Part shown: positions 1 through 10,430 of the stretch, one piece after another
How the letters are laid out: every line of letters begins with the position of its first letter
Position numbering within the stretch: the first letter of the stretch is position 1
From: Nephrocerus scutellatus
Taxonomy: Eukaryota > Arthropoda > Insecta > Diptera > Pipunculidae
Direction of reading: 5' to 3'
NCBI GenBank assembly: GCA_947095585.1
Contig: OX352761.1
Coordinates: 63,254,882-63,318,881, forward strand
DNA length: 64,000 nucleotides
Translations under genes and position numbers: made by a program
Notes under the pieces: model-generated
The model's database searches: none
What the model saw: only the letters and a program-made list of their open reading frames with translations
What the model was told of the DNA's origin: nothing

Positions 1-1640
1 ACCAATATTTAGGCCCACCCACTTTTAACCACGCTTCTTTTTCACCTTTATATAAAAGACAGTTTTTTGACTCTACAATTGCCAAAGGTGGCTCGATTGG
101 CCTAATATTTAATATTTTTATATGGAAGGTATTTTTATTACCTTTCATTCGATAGCAATTAACCCCCAAACCTCCTTCAAATCACTTGGGAAAATGGATT
201 TTTCTGGAAAAAAACAAAACTTTGACAGCCCCTCTTACAAAAAGGGGGCGTGACCGCCGCCTTCTTTATGCCGCCCCCAAAAGTTGGCGGAAGGGGCGTG
301 GCAGGGGGCGTAAATTCGCATGCGGGTTATACTGCAGAAACTCCAATAAATTTAATTTATATTCTTCAAAAAATTTCACTTCAAATTTCACTTTTGCTTG
401 TTTCAAAATAATGCCAAGTCATTTCTTACGACAAGATGACAACCCTTCGAAAAAAAACAAAAAAAAAACACCGCCTTACGGTGAGCACCATAACTATAAA
501 ATGGCTTTAGTTTCCTTAATCCTGAAAATTGTTTTGCTTTACTTCGGCTTTATGCTTATGCGATTGTTGTTGTAAGCCAAGCTGGTTTTGCCAAAGCAAC
601 ACAGCTATTGACTTTGTTTCTAAGCGAGCTGTCAGAATACCGCACTGCATCACAGACGATTCTGTTTTAGGCTACATTTTGAGAGCTTACTCGTTTTATT
701 GGTTTTCGGTATGGTTTGAGCAAATCGAATAATACATAAATTTAGACTTTTTAGTTCTAGTAGTAAAAGTAGGATTTCTTTCGAAAAGGCCCGATCTTAT
801 AAAAAGCTAAATACTAAATACTTAGATTTTGTTTATTATTACTATTAGTACATAATAACTTTAGAGAGGAAATTTCACTTTTGTTGCGTTTACGTTGTAC
901 GGTTTTAGGGTCAGATCTTGCTTTCGGGATCTTCTTTTTGTGAGGATGATGATAGCCGTGATGATTATGATTATGATGACGATAGTTGTTGCAGCTGAGG
1001 TAGTGTAAGACCTCTGTTTTAGTGTCGAGGATTCGTAGTTTTGATTCAGCAGGAAGTTGTAATCCTTAAGTATTTTTTTTTAAGTTGACTACGTCGTTAA
1101 TGTGTGTTGCGTGAATCTGATTATTCGGCGGAGGTATGTGGTTGTCATCCCAGAAGATTGCGGGGTCGTCTTCGTAGGTGATTCCGTTTGCAAGTGGAGT
1201 TAAAGACAACTTGTGGAACATTAATAAAAAATATAAAGTTGGGCTCGGGTTGGGTTATTGTTTTCAGTTGCCTCCCAAACGCCGCTGCGCACGGTCGTGC
1301 TGCACTCCAGCACACGCGAAGTAAAAAAAAAACAACGTCGTGTATTGTGCTTGCGCAAAAACAAAACAAAAATTAAAGTGCTCGCAAAATAATCAACGGT
1401 TCGCGTGATCGGCGCCGATCAACAAGTGCAAAGTGCAGTGTGAGTGTCCGTGTTCCCCATCCCCATCATCGCAGTTAAAGAAATTGGTGAAATATAACTG
1501 TCGTATATTTTGTATGCGGCAGTCTGTTGATGATCTAATTCTTTAGCTATTAGAATAACGGATTGTGAGTGTTTGTTTCTTCTGGTGATTTAACTCATTT
1601 TGTCGTGAAGGCATAACACTGGCGACAATTTGTGTTAATA
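1..1640. other. No recognisable gene
   Basis: I see no convincing coding region here. There is a GC-rich patch around 235-310 (repeated GGGGGCG/CCGCC runs) in otherwise AT-rich DNA, several poly(A) tracts, and a GC-richer stretch at about 1180-1480 that could be the 5' leader of the non-LTR element beginning near 1648. That link is inference from position only. Open frames at 186-575 and on both strands at 1145-1376 have no family features. Confidence 0.5.
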
Positions 1641-1647
1641 ATCCATT

Positions 1648-4356
1648 TTGAGACATTCTCTTCTCAATTCGGTAAAAAGAAGCGGTAAGTTGTGTCTTGT
1701 GTGTTTGTTTGTTGTAGTTATGTGTGTTTTCAGAGTGGATCTCAGCAACATACGTGGGCTGAGAACGAATTCGTTCGCTGTGTTTAACCATGTACATGTC
1801 CACAGGCCAGTAATTCTGGCACCGAGTGAAACTCAGGTATTTGATAATTCTGATGCATCGGAATTTAATCTACCTGGGTATAGCTTGGTGCCATTATTTT
1901 TCCCTCGACGCGGACTCGCAATCTATGTCCGTAGTGATGTTGCGTTTCAGCTTTTGCCTCAATTTAGCCAAAGTTCCAATCCGGAATTCAATTTCATTTG
2001 GCTCAAAGTAAAGGTACATGAGCGCAACATCTACTACTGTTTCCTTTACAGAAGCCCCCACTTAGACAGTGATTCAACTCAGAGGGAGTTTGATGCACTG
2101 TCTGATTCCATCTTAAGAATTGGAAATCGTAAAAATGAAATCGTTATTGCGGGCGATTTCAATGTACACAATTCTGGTTGGCTTCGCCATTCTGGCCAGA
2201 CAACACTCGAAGGAAGGTGTGTTGAGTTATTCGCTGAGTTTAATCACCTTACTCAGCTTGTAAATGAGCCTACACGAATACCTGACATTGCAAATCATTC
2301 CGCAAACACCCTAGACTTGTTCCTTACCTCTCGTCCTGATAAATACTCCGTCAATGTATTATCGCCCCTAGGCTCATCAGACCATTGTGTAGTATCAGCT
2401 AATTTCTCGTTAATAAACCACGTAGTTAGAGAAAAAACTCCCAAAAAAATAGTATGGCAATACGAGAAAGCCAATTGGGACGGCCTTAACAACTTCTTTG
2501 GGAGTTATAACTGGTCGCTATTGTTTCGCGATAGCAACGTGGATGCCGCCGCTGATGCAATAACAAACATCATTCTTATTGGTATGAGAAAGTTTATCCC
2601 TTGTAGGAATAAATCTATCAAATCAAAGGAAGATGGATGGTATGACTTGAGCTGTAAAGAGGCTTCTAGGATTAGAGAGGTATGCTTTCGGTTTTACAAA
2701 GCAAACCCTTCCGAGGAAAACCGAAAACAGTTTAAACGAGCAAGAAATGATTGCAATGTCCATCTTCGGCGAGTCAAATTCGCCTACGACCGAAAATTAA
2801 GGCAAAAAATACTACAATGTCCCATAGGTAGTAAAAATTTTTGGTCTTTCGTGAAAAGAATCAAAAATTCAGCCTCGTCGTCGATTCCAACGCTCATTTA
2901 TAATGACATTCCAGTTGTCAGCTCTATGGACAAGGCCAATCTGTTTGCTGCGCATTTCGCAGCTAGCTCTACGCTTCCAGATTGTGCATTGCCGCCTCCT
3001 GCACCTCAGAGTATTGAACACTCTATGGGACAGATATTTTTTCGTACTCGTGCAGTTGCTAGAGTTTTAAATGATCTTAACACATACAAATCCGCTGGTC
3101 CAGATGGTATTTCTCCATTAGCTCTGAAGAGGTGTTCTTCCAAGCTGGCATTACCATTGCGTAAGCTTTTCCATCTATCCTATTCTTCTGGACTCTTCCC
3201 GAGAAGTTGGAAAACAGCATTTGTCCAGCCCATACCCAAAAAAGGCGAACCGTCGTCTCCTTCTTCGTACCGACCCATAGCACTTACATCCATTCTTTCC
3301 AAGGTCATGGAAACGCTGATCAATTATCAGCTTAAAAAATATCTTGAAACCAACGTAATCCTTAGTGACCGGCAGTATGGGTTTCGTGGGCAACGTTCTA
3401 CTGGTGATTTGATGGTTTATCTCACCGAACAGTGGAACCGATCTTTGCATCATTTTGGAGAAAGCAAAGCTGTTGCACTCGATATTTCAAAGGCATTTGA
3501 CAGAGTTTGGCATCAAGCTCTTTTGTCTAAAATGCGTGCTTATGGTGTCGATGATAAACTGCTTCAATGGATTAGAAGCTATCTTTTGGACCGCTCAATT
3601 CAAGTTGTTTTAGACGGTTTCAAATCTGAAATACACCACATAAATGCTGGCGTTCCCCAGGGCTCTGTTCTGTTCCCGACACTCTTTATCATTTTTATTA
3701 ATGATCTCTTATCTGTGACTTCTAATCCAATTCACTCTTTCGCTGACGACAGGACTCTCAGCTTCTCATATAAGTTTGAGGAACGTCCCTCCACCTCTGA
3801 TGTGGAACTTAAACAACTTCGTATGTTAAGCACGTTAAATTCTGACCTTGACAGCATAATACAATGGGGAGAAAACAATCGAGTAGAATTTAACGCTTCC
3901 AAAACCCAATGCTGTCTCCTGTCGTCCAAGCGAATCCTAAACCCCATGCCATTATCCATGAATGGCACTTGCATCGAGGAAACTGAAAATCTCGCAATTC
4001 TCGGTATGTGCGTTAACGACAAGCTTCGTTGGAATGACCACATATTTACCGTCGCTAAAAATGCTGCGAAATGTTTAGGTTTTCTAGCCCGGTGCAAGAA
4101 ATATTTCACTCCCTCTGATCTGGCTACCATTTACAAGGCTTTTATTCGCCCAAAACTTGAGTACAATTGCCATATCTGGTCTGGTGCGCCTAAGACTACT
4201 TTGCATCAGCTAGATAGAATACAAAACCGCGCGATAAAACTTATCGGTGACGAAAATATAGCGAAATCGATTGATTCGCTTGAACACCGCAGGAACGTTT
4301 CTTGCTTGTCACTGTTTTATCGCTTTTTCTACCAGCGGCATGCCACCTCTCCTTGA
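1648..4356 (+). CDS. Non-LTR retrotransposon ORF2: apurinic-like endonuclease + reverse transcriptase
   Basis: 902 residues. The protein nicks target DNA and copies its own RNA there. The endonuclease domain spans residues ~28-255: Asn in NIRGL (34), Glu in ETQ (61), GDFN (169-172) and SDH (244-246), all of the expected catalytic blocks. Reverse transcriptase spans ~400-760: SAGPDG (482-487), YRPIAL (541-546), LDISKAFD (611-618), GVPQGS (668-673) and the catalytic box FADD (698-701), an accepted variant of YADD. The first ~27 residues are Val/Cys-rich and do not look like endonuclease, so the ATG used may not be the native start. The frame ends early at 4356 because of a 20-nt deletion near 4340 compared with the copy at 34.5 kb. 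No internal stops otherwise. Confidence 0.85.
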   Translation: MRHSLLNSVKRSGKLCLVCLFVVVMCVFRVDLSNIRGLRTNSFAVFNHVHVHRPVILAPSETQVFDNSDASEFNLPGYSLVPLFFPRRGLAIYVRSDVAFQLLPQFSQSSNPEFNFIWLKVKVHERNIYYCFLYRSPHLDSDSTQREFDALSDSILRIGNRKNEIVIAGDFNVHNSGWLRHSGQTTLEGRCVELFAEFNHLTQLVNEPTRIPDIANHSANTLDLFLTSRPDKYSVNVLSPLGSSDHCVVSANFSLINHVVREKTPKKIVWQYEKANWDGLNNFFGSYNWSLLFRDSNVDAAADAITNIILIGMRKFIPCRNKSIKSKEDGWYDLSCKEASRIREVCFRFYKANPSEENRKQFKRARNDCNVHLRRVKFAYDRKLRQKILQCPIGSKNFWSFVKRIKNSASSSIPTLIYNDIPVVSSMDKANLFAAHFAASSTLPDCALPPPAPQSIEHSMGQIFFRTRAVARVLNDLNTYKSAGPDGISPLALKRCSSKLALPLRKLFHLSYSSGLFPRSWKTAFVQPIPKKGEPSSPSSYRPIALTSILSKVMETLINYQLKKYLETNVILSDRQYGFRGQRSTGDLMVYLTEQWNRSLHHFGESKAVALDISKAFDRVWHQALLSKMRAYGVDDKLLQWIRSYLLDRSIQVVLDGFKSEIHHINAGVPQGSVLFPTLFIIFINDLLSVTSNPIHSFADDRTLSFSYKFEERPSTSDVELKQLRMLSTLNSDLDSIIQWGENNRVEFNASKTQCCLLSSKRILNPMPLSMNGTCIEETENLAILGMCVNDKLRWNDHIFTVAKNAAKCLGFLARCKKYFTPSDLATIYKAFIRPKLEYNCHIWSGAPKTTLHQLDRIQNRAIKLIGDENIAKSIDSLEHRRNVSCLSLFYRFFYQRHATSP

Positions 4357-4570
4357 ATTCAACCGCAATACACGTGGCGCTCTAAATGCTCATCAGTTTA
4401 CCCTTAAGCCCATTTTTGGACATACAGTTAAATTCAGGGATTCGTTCTTCAGCCGTACAACTCGTATGTGGAATGCTCTGCCAAGCTCTGTCTTCCCACA
4501 TCACTATGATCCACACGCATTCAAAACACAAGCTCATAGACATCTCCTCTTTTCTCCTCCTCTTCCTTAA
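4357..4570 (+). pseudogene. C-terminal domain of J1 ORF2, out of frame
   Basis: Past the early stop, the C-terminal region of the J protein continues in another frame (motifs FFSRTTRMWNALPSSVFP and FKTQAHRHLLF), ending at 4570. Aligning by eye with the minus-strand copy at 34.5 kb shows that 20 nt present there between CCAGTGG and CATGCC are missing here, which explains the shift. This short domain lies at the C-terminus of many insect non-LTR ORF2 proteins. Confidence 0.8.
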
Positions 4571-4657
4571 CGCCCACGCTGTGCCAAGCATATAGCCGAG
4601 CATTATAAGGGTGCGAACCCCTTGAAGCGTGCGCGAATTATATAAAAAAAAAAAAAA

Positions 4658-5255
4658 CATCGTCAAAGGCGCAATTAGCGATTTTGTTCGCCATTAGCTT
4701 TCCCATGCATCTGGATTCTTCTGTTTTTTTCTTCCAGTTCTGGTGGCAAACAGATTTGTGTTCCTGCTATTTTGGGGCAAGGTGTGCTAAAGTATTGAAT
4801 ATTGTGCAATATAAGGTCAGCGGAAGTAATTTTTAATTCTTGGTCATTGAGTTTTTTATGTATAAGTTCTAGTATTAGTATAGTATTAGTATTTTAGTAT
4901 TAAGTAAAAACTTGGGTGTTATATTTAATTTGTTTCAGTGCTTCAGTGATATCGGAAATGTGGTTAGTGGTAAGCTAGAGGAAAAGGTTTGGTAGAAAAC
5001 ATAAAAATGTCTTGAATGAGAGATAGTTTATTAGTTTATGTAGAGGGAGGAATGTTTTATTCTGAAGGGTTAAATTTGAAATGTGTTTCTTAAGACTATA
5101 TGATTAAAGTACTGAATTACTAAAAATGGAATAATTACTTTTTTTTTTTTTTTTTGAATTGATAAAAATATTGCTACCATATGCCCTGGTTACATATTTT
5201 TCGGTAAGGGTTCGCTACAATCACGCCATGCTCTGATTGTGCATTCTCTTTCTTG
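4658..5255. other. Intergenic AT-rich stretch
   Basis: No gene, inverted repeat or RNA recognised. Contains a poly(T) run at about 5141-5155 and TAGTATTAGTATT simple sequence near 4870-4905. Confidence 0.5.
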
Positions 5256-5256
5256 T

Positions 5257-5556
5257 TTATTTATTTAAATTCTGGAGGGCCCAGCAGTAGTGATCGCAGA
5301 AATCTTTGTTTCTTATTAATTTATTTAAATTCTGGAGTGCCCAGCAGTAGGAATCGCAGAAATATTTGTTTGTTAATAATTTATTTAAATTCTGGAGTGC
5401 CCAGCAGTAGGAATCGCAGAAATATTTGTTTCTTATTAATTTATTTAAATTCTGGAGTGCCCAGCAGTAGGGATTGCAGAAATATTTATTTGTTATTAAT
5501 TTATTTAAATTCTGGAGTGCCCAGCAGTAGTGATCGCAGAAATATTTGTTTCTTAT
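5257..5556 (+). repeat. Minisatellite, 60 bp x 5
   Basis: Five direct units of exactly 60 bp, each with TTATTTAAATTCTGGAG followed by CCAGCAGTAG and ATCGCAGAAAT. The period is a multiple of three and free of stops in one frame, so it reads as a 20-residue repeat (YLNSGVPSS...NRRN) inside a 112-residue open frame. There is no start context, homologue or flanking gene to support a protein; the frame is probably incidental. Confidence 0.9.
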
Positions 5557-5633
5557 TTACTATCTTATATTTAACGTGTTGGTCTTATTAAAATAAATTT
5601 TGAAATAAAAAATAATAAGAAAATTATTTATAT

Positions 5634-6010
5634 CGGGTGTTTCAACAGGTGCGCTTCAACTTTTCTCCGATAGGGACGGCGAACGACGCCATATTTTTTA
5701 TTGTTCTTTTGTCATTTGGAAACTTCATTAGTATACATTTCATCATAGAACGCTACACATGTGAACAGCGATTGCAAATCGTGCAAATTTTTTATCAAAA
5801 TAATCGTTCTGTTGCCGCTACTTTAAGAGCATTACGGCCATTTTACGGTCCATTTAACACTTTTGCTCACTTTTGGCTAGAAGGATTTGTCAACAAGCAA
5901 AATATGCGTTACTGGGCAGAAAGCAACCCACACGTGATTCATGAGGCACCGTTGCATCCCGAAAAAGTCACTGTTTGGTGCGGATTACATGCCGGCGGCG
6001 TCATTGGGCC
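5634..6010 (+). pseudogene. Internally deleted mariner/IS630-like transposase relic
   Basis: The N-terminal helix-turn-helix region is visible at ~5745-5865 (motifs YTCEQRLQIV and FYQNNRSVAATLRAL, then FYGPFN) and is joined directly to a late catalytic-domain segment at ~5865-6000 (HFWLEGFVNKQNMRYW, NPHVIHE, KVTVWCGL, GVIGP). In full-length relatives several hundred bases separate these two blocks, so the middle, including the first catalytic Asp region, is deleted. A candidate terminal repeat starts at ~5634 (TCGGGTGTTTCAACAGG). No matching right terminus is seen because the element abuts the 3' side of G1 at about 6010. Family from motif memory; exact subfamily not known. Confidence 0.7.
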
Positions 6011-6806
6011 AAAGATTGGACTTCGTAAAACGTGCACGCTTGCATTTATGGATCTTTTTGTCTTTTCTTGTAATTATTGTGAAATTATTGTTTTTCTTAA
6101 TTGTCTGTTTTGAGAACCTGGGTGTTATTTTATTTCGTCTAACCTCTTTTCTGAAAACGCTTTCGCCAACTTGTAGTTCCTGCGGTTCTTCTCTTTCTTC
6201 ATTTAAATGCTCAATTCTACTTTTAGTATTAGTTTCGACCTTATCCTTTATTTTAGGGTACAAGTTGTCAAGAAACTTGTTGAGTTTAGACAAATACTCG
6301 TGTTCGTTTGAGAACTTTAGGGTTTTAAAAAATTTATATGGTCTGCCGAAGAATAATTCGTATGGTGTGTGTTTGGTTACCGAGTGAATTGCATTATTAT
6401 AGGTTATTAATGTTTCTGCCAGTTTGTCTGCGTGGTCTGTACTGAGTTTGTCTTCCTTTCGTTTAGTGAGGATAAGTCTGTATGTTTCCGTAAGAGTAGA
6501 GTGAAGCTGCTCCACTGGGGAGTTGCTTGAAGTCTGCTGAAATGAGGTAAAATGGAGGATGATTTCGTACTGCTTGCAGAAATCTTGAAATATGTTCGCG
6601 GTAAATTCCAAACCTTAGTCGCAAACGATTTTTTTTGGAATTCCGTATAGGCTTATGTGTTGTTTAAGAAATTTAAGGATGGTTATGCTACTTCTGCAAC
6701 TCAGTGTATAGCCGCTGGCAAATCTGGAGAACTTGTCTATGGTTGTTAGTATTTGGTTGTTATTAATGCTATAGATGTCCAAGTGTATTATTTCTAAGGG
6801 TTTCAA
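5985..6806 (-). pseudogene. G1 integrase catalytic core and C-terminus
   Basis: Two consecutive open segments (6615-6806 and 5985-6611), separated by one in-frame stop right after the second catalytic Asp. The first Asp lies in IIHLDIYSIN, followed by TTIDKFSRFA; the second in KKIVCD; the Glu in SNSPVEQLHSTLTE. The order and spacing are those of an errantivirus-type DDE integrase, which joins element DNA to the chromosome. The basic C-terminal tail runs into mariner-derived sequence, so the last residues are not native. The stop makes it non-functional. Confidence 0.8.
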
Positions 6807-6829
6807 GGGGTTTTCTGGTGGGACATACT

Positions 6830-7258
6830 TTAGCTTTGGAGGGTTTCGATTATATTTGATGAGTTACAGTAATTTAGGGTTTTTGTAGTTTTGTCCTTCA
6901 TGTTAGGAAAATAGTATTTCCGCTTTAAGTGAAGAAGTGTCTCATTGATACCTCTATGGTTCGAACGTTCGTGGTAGTCCCGAATGATTTTCTCTTGGTC
7001 GTCTGATAATTGGATGTCATTAAGTACCTCTGTGCACCTTACTAAACGGAACGCTTTGTTGTGAGAAAAATATTTGGAGAAGGTTGATTGTATTACAGAG
7101 AATATTTTGTCTGTAGTGTGAATTGCTGTTTGTTTGTTAGGCGGAAAGAAATTTTTGAATATCTTAATTACCGAATTTTCGTCGAAAATAGATTTTCGAA
7201 TTGTTCGTCGTTGCCTATTTTTAAAAAATAGTTTCGACAACCATTGGGGTTTCCTCAT
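6830..7258 (-). pseudogene. G1 integrase N-terminal zinc domain
   Basis: The motif YHERSNHRGINETLLHLKRK with the following YYFPNM and NYC is the H-H-C-C zinc-binding domain of a gypsy integrase; the second Cys of the final pair appears replaced (NYCNSSN). Upstream lies a variable linker. It is separated by a frame break from the catalytic core at 6806. Confidence 0.75.
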
Positions 7259-7620
7259 TGCTACTTTCCAATATGACCTGTAAGTTAAATTCGTTCAAAG
7301 CCTTTTCGGAAATCGGGATTCCGTTGTTTGGGTTTTCTTGTGTACTATGTGCTCTTTCCAAATCTTCTTCGTTGTTAAATATTTCGTTTGTTGTTGTTTC
7401 TGGGTTTATTATTTTGATACGGCTAAGAGCGTCTGCGTTCGTATTCGCTTTACCTTTTTTATAGTTTATCTCGAAGTCGTATTCTGAACCTAAGGCGCCA
7501 CCTTACGAGTTTTGAGTTTTGAAGAGTAGTTTATTAGACCAAGAAAGGATTTTATTTGTTTGTTTGATTTTGGGAGTGGAAAATCTTTGATGGCTTTGAT
7601 TTTATCGGGGTTGGGTCTTA
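7259..7620 (-). pseudogene. G1 RNase H remnant
   Basis: After the reverse transcriptase, the tether motif (KSFLGLINY) is visible at ~7510-7590. The frame then jumps to the end of RNase H (INYKKGKANTNADALSR) at ~7430-7480. The RNase H core with its catalytic Asp and Glu is missing, a deletion near 7500. RNase H normally removes the RNA template during reverse transcription, so this loss alone disables the element. Confidence 0.7.
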
Positions 7621-8290
7621 TACCGTCTGGGGGGGGGATTAAATGACCCAAAATCCTCTTCTTCTTGTCGAAGAAATTCGCATTTGTTCATTTGAATTTG
7701 GAAATAAGAGTTTCGGAGTTTGTTGAAAACTAAACGGATACTTTCGAGGTGTTCTTGGAGGGAGGTCGAATAAATAATAATGTCGTCTAAGTAAACTAAA
7801 AATACTTTTCCTATTAGTTCTTTGAGAACGTTGTCCATCACGCGTTTGAAAGTGGATGGAGCATTCTTTAGTCCGAATGGCATTCGAAGGTATTCGTAGT
7901 GCCCTCCTTCTACTGTGAAAGCGGTGTTTGATACATGGTCGCGATCCATTTCGATTTGGTGGAACCCGCTTGCCAAATCTAGGGTACTGAAATATAGACA
8001 TCTGCCTAACTTATCTAGTATCTCGCTGATATTGGGGATCGGGTACCTATCAGAGATGGTTTTCTCATTAACTTTCCTGTAGTCAATGACGAGTCTCTAT
8101 TTTTGTTGGCCGCTGGCATACAGCTTTTTGGGGACAATCCAGACGGGGGAGCTCCAGGGTGAGTAACTCTGATGGATTATGCCCTGTTCTAACATTTTTG
8201 AGATTTGTTCTTGTACCTCTTGTTTGTGTACGTAAGGGTACCTATATGACTTCATGTAGATGGGGGCATCGTCCGTGGTGTTAATTCTAT
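7602..8290 (-). pseudogene. G1 reverse transcriptase
   Basis: Right to left: [38 protein letters not shown] (first catalytic Asp), [16 protein letters not shown], and the catalytic box [14 protein letters not shown]. This is a complete set of Ty3/gypsy reverse-transcriptase blocks. There is an in-frame stop between SGQQK and RLVIDYRK (~8100), and a frame change near 7650 after KCEFLRQ, where the run of eight or nine G/C bases is a likely slippage site. Non-functional. Confidence 0.85.
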
Positions 8291-8292
8291 GT

Positions 8293-8785
8293 TTATTTTT
8301 GGTTTGTGAACGTTAATTGTGCACCTTCGGTGTACATGATGTCAGTATATTTTTTACATAGTTTAAGGAGTTCGTCTCGTTCTTCTGTATTCAAGTGATC
8401 GGTCCGGATAAGATCAGCGACACTTATTTTAGTGGGATTATTATTTTCGTATTTGTCTTCTACGTATAGTTTGTTAAGTTCTATGAAATCTTCCGGTTTG
8501 TATTCTTTGGCTGGTAATGCTTCTTTGACGAGTATACTTTCGTCGTTGTTGGAGTAGTTTATGATTTCGATTGGGCTGTACCCGTTCACAGCTTTGTAAA
8601 TACCTTGTGTTATAAGGATGTCTGGTTTTAATTCTAATGTGTTTATAAATTCATCGCCATGTGAGTTATTTATGGGTAATTTTGTAAGGATTTTAGAATG
8701 TGCGGGGATTTTTATAAGTTTAGAAGAGTTATTGGGTTTAATATTGATATAAATAGTGGAATTCTTTGTTGTAAGAACTTTATTA
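8293..8785 (-). pseudogene. G1 pol linker between protease and reverse transcriptase
   Basis: An Asn/Glu/Lys-rich segment (e.g. NGYSPIEIINYSNND, KPEDFIELNKLYVED, LNTEERDELLKLCKKY) occupies the position of the protease-RT linker in errantivirus pol. The last motif is the usual start of the RT region. An open stretch continues up to ~8785, where it is cut by repeat R. Identified mainly by position and composition. Confidence 0.6.
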
Positions 8786-8854
8786 AATTCTCTATATTAA
8801 CTTCGCGTGCACGTGGCTGGTTGCTGGTTGGCTGGTCAGATTTTCTGATCAATT

Positions 8855-9480
8855 TTTAACCCACTTCCCATGGTCCGATTTTATTGAAATTGTGCACACA
8901 TGTATATTTCCGGTGACAATACTTTCTGTTAAAATTTGAGGCCCCTCGGACATCGGGGTCGGGTGCTCCCATACAAAATTTTTAAAAAATTTACCCGATT
9001 TTCTTCAAATTTTATACGCATGTGTATCTTTGATGGACAACACTTTCTGTAAAAATTTAGAAGTGATCGGGCCCCTGGGTCGGGGGCACCTATACAAATT
9101 TTATAAAAAAAGTTCCCGATTTTCTTCAAATTTTATACATTATCCGATGGACAAAACTTTTTGTAAAATTTTTGAAGCGATCGGGCCCCGGGGTCGGGGT
9201 CTCCCATACAATTTTTTTTTTAATTATCAATTTTTAACGCACTTTCTAAAGTCCGATTTTCCTGAAATTTTGTACACATGTGTATTTGCGGTGACAATAC
9301 TTTCTTTTAAAATTTGGAAGTGATCGGGCCCCGGGTTCGTGGGGCTCCCAAACAAATTAAAAAAAAAATTACCCGATTTTTTTCAAATTTTACACACATG
9401 TGTATACTTAACAAACGATACTTTTTCTAAAATTTGGTAGTGATCGGGTCCCGGGCTCGGCCGCAAGGCCTTTATAAATT
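8855..9480 (+). repeat. GC/AT-alternating minisatellite, about 5 units of 110-135 bp
   Basis: Five imperfect units, each with CCGATTTT.TTCAAATTTT, then CACATGTGTAT, then ACTTTCTGTAAAA, then ATCGGGCCCCGGGGTCGGG and CTCCCATACAAAT. Unit length varies through indels. The GC-rich core is striking in AT-rich surroundings. Confidence 0.85.
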
Positions 9481-10430
9481 ATTTTAATATCATCAGATAC
9501 CGTCGTACTTTAATGACTGTGTGCGGTGTGTGCTGCGCAGTCGGCTGCGCTGCTTGGTGGTGGATTTTGATTGCAAAATCTATTCTGCCTGTTCATGGAA
9601 GCACTACGAGTTGCGTCGCCATATTTTTAACTCGGCACTTACACGGTTATTAATATTGTCATTATTTCTAATAATGAACGAAAAATTCGGTTTCACGTCA
9701 TTTCTCAAGCATCAATATACATTACTCCGACTTACACAATCATTATTAATGCCATTTCACAAAGTTACCATGAATGTGCGTAATAGTATAAAAGTCGAAT
9801 CGATTATGAACATTCCATTTCATCTTTAAGTAATATGTATGTATTTTGTTTACTAATGTCTCTTTCCAATTGCACAAACCATATCCGAAACCATACCCAT
9901 AGGTTAGCTCTCAAAGTGGCGGAGTGAGTGCCCGATACACCCGATTGCCGACGGGTAGCAAAGTAACATTATCGGTTACAAAACAAAGGTACATAAAATC
10001 AAACCGTACTCTGGGCACAGTTCGCAAATGCAACGTTAAACTGAAACCACGAGAGAGAAATCTTAGCTCACCCACAAGTGAACCCAGCAAATGAAACGAG
10101 ACATAAATATTTTATGCTTAATTCAACTTACTTACTTATTTACTGAATTGTATTTTTATTGATGTCGTTTTTTGTTGTCGATATCAACTTACAGATAGAA
10201 CAACAAGTTTTCACAATATTCTGTCATTTGGCGCTTTCATAAATTAGTTCAGAGCAGTCAAAGAGTTCTCGAAGAAAAATGCTCGTGTTTCTTATTTGCT
10301 CAGAGTATGAGCGTGCTCTAAGTGCTCAGAATAAAATGATCTGAGCATTTTCAAATTTGACATCTGATGTCAAATGCCTCTTTCGATGACTTTCTCCTAC
10401 AACAAAAAATAAAAAAAAAATGACCCAGGA
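9481..10430. other. Non-coding interior of R
   Basis: No gene recognised. A 102-residue open frame at 9521-9829 lacks any family feature. Local sequence is unique in the window. Confidence 0.4.

Larger units (their letters stand above)
1648..4657 (+). mobile_element. Non-LTR retrotransposon J1 (best copy of family J)
   Basis: An endonuclease/reverse transcriptase frame is followed by a frameshifted C-terminal piece and ends in a 14-A run at 4644-4657 preceded by ATTATATA, the 3' signature of target-primed insertion. No ORF1 (nucleic-acid-binding protein) is visible upstream, so the copy is either 5'-truncated or its leader was not recognised; the true 5' end is unknown. Family J recurs in the window at 18743-20940, 24480-26831, 34237-35458 with 38373-39107, and 53400-54135. 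Clade is not certain; Jockey/CR1-like from the domain order and motifs. Confidence 0.85.
5985..8789 (-). mobile_element. G1 errantivirus-like element, 3' half (reverse transcriptase to integrase)
   Basis: Minus-strand Ty3/gypsy pol, reading right to left: linker, reverse transcriptase, RNase H remnant, integrase. It lacks env and a 3' LTR; the left end runs into the mariner-like relic at ~6010. The right end stops mid-pol at ~8785-8789, where repeat R begins, and the immediately preceding part of the same pol (protease) together with gag, primer site and 5' LTR is found at 21009-23831 in the same orientation. Stop codons and a deletion show it is dead. Confidence 0.85.

Noticed and set aside
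186..575. 129-residue open frame with basic start
   Set aside because: Low-complexity, translates GC-rich and poly(A) sequence, no domain, no codon pattern.
5257..5556. CRISPR array
   Set aside because: Units are identical throughout with no variable spacers, in a eukaryotic genome; it is a minisatellite.
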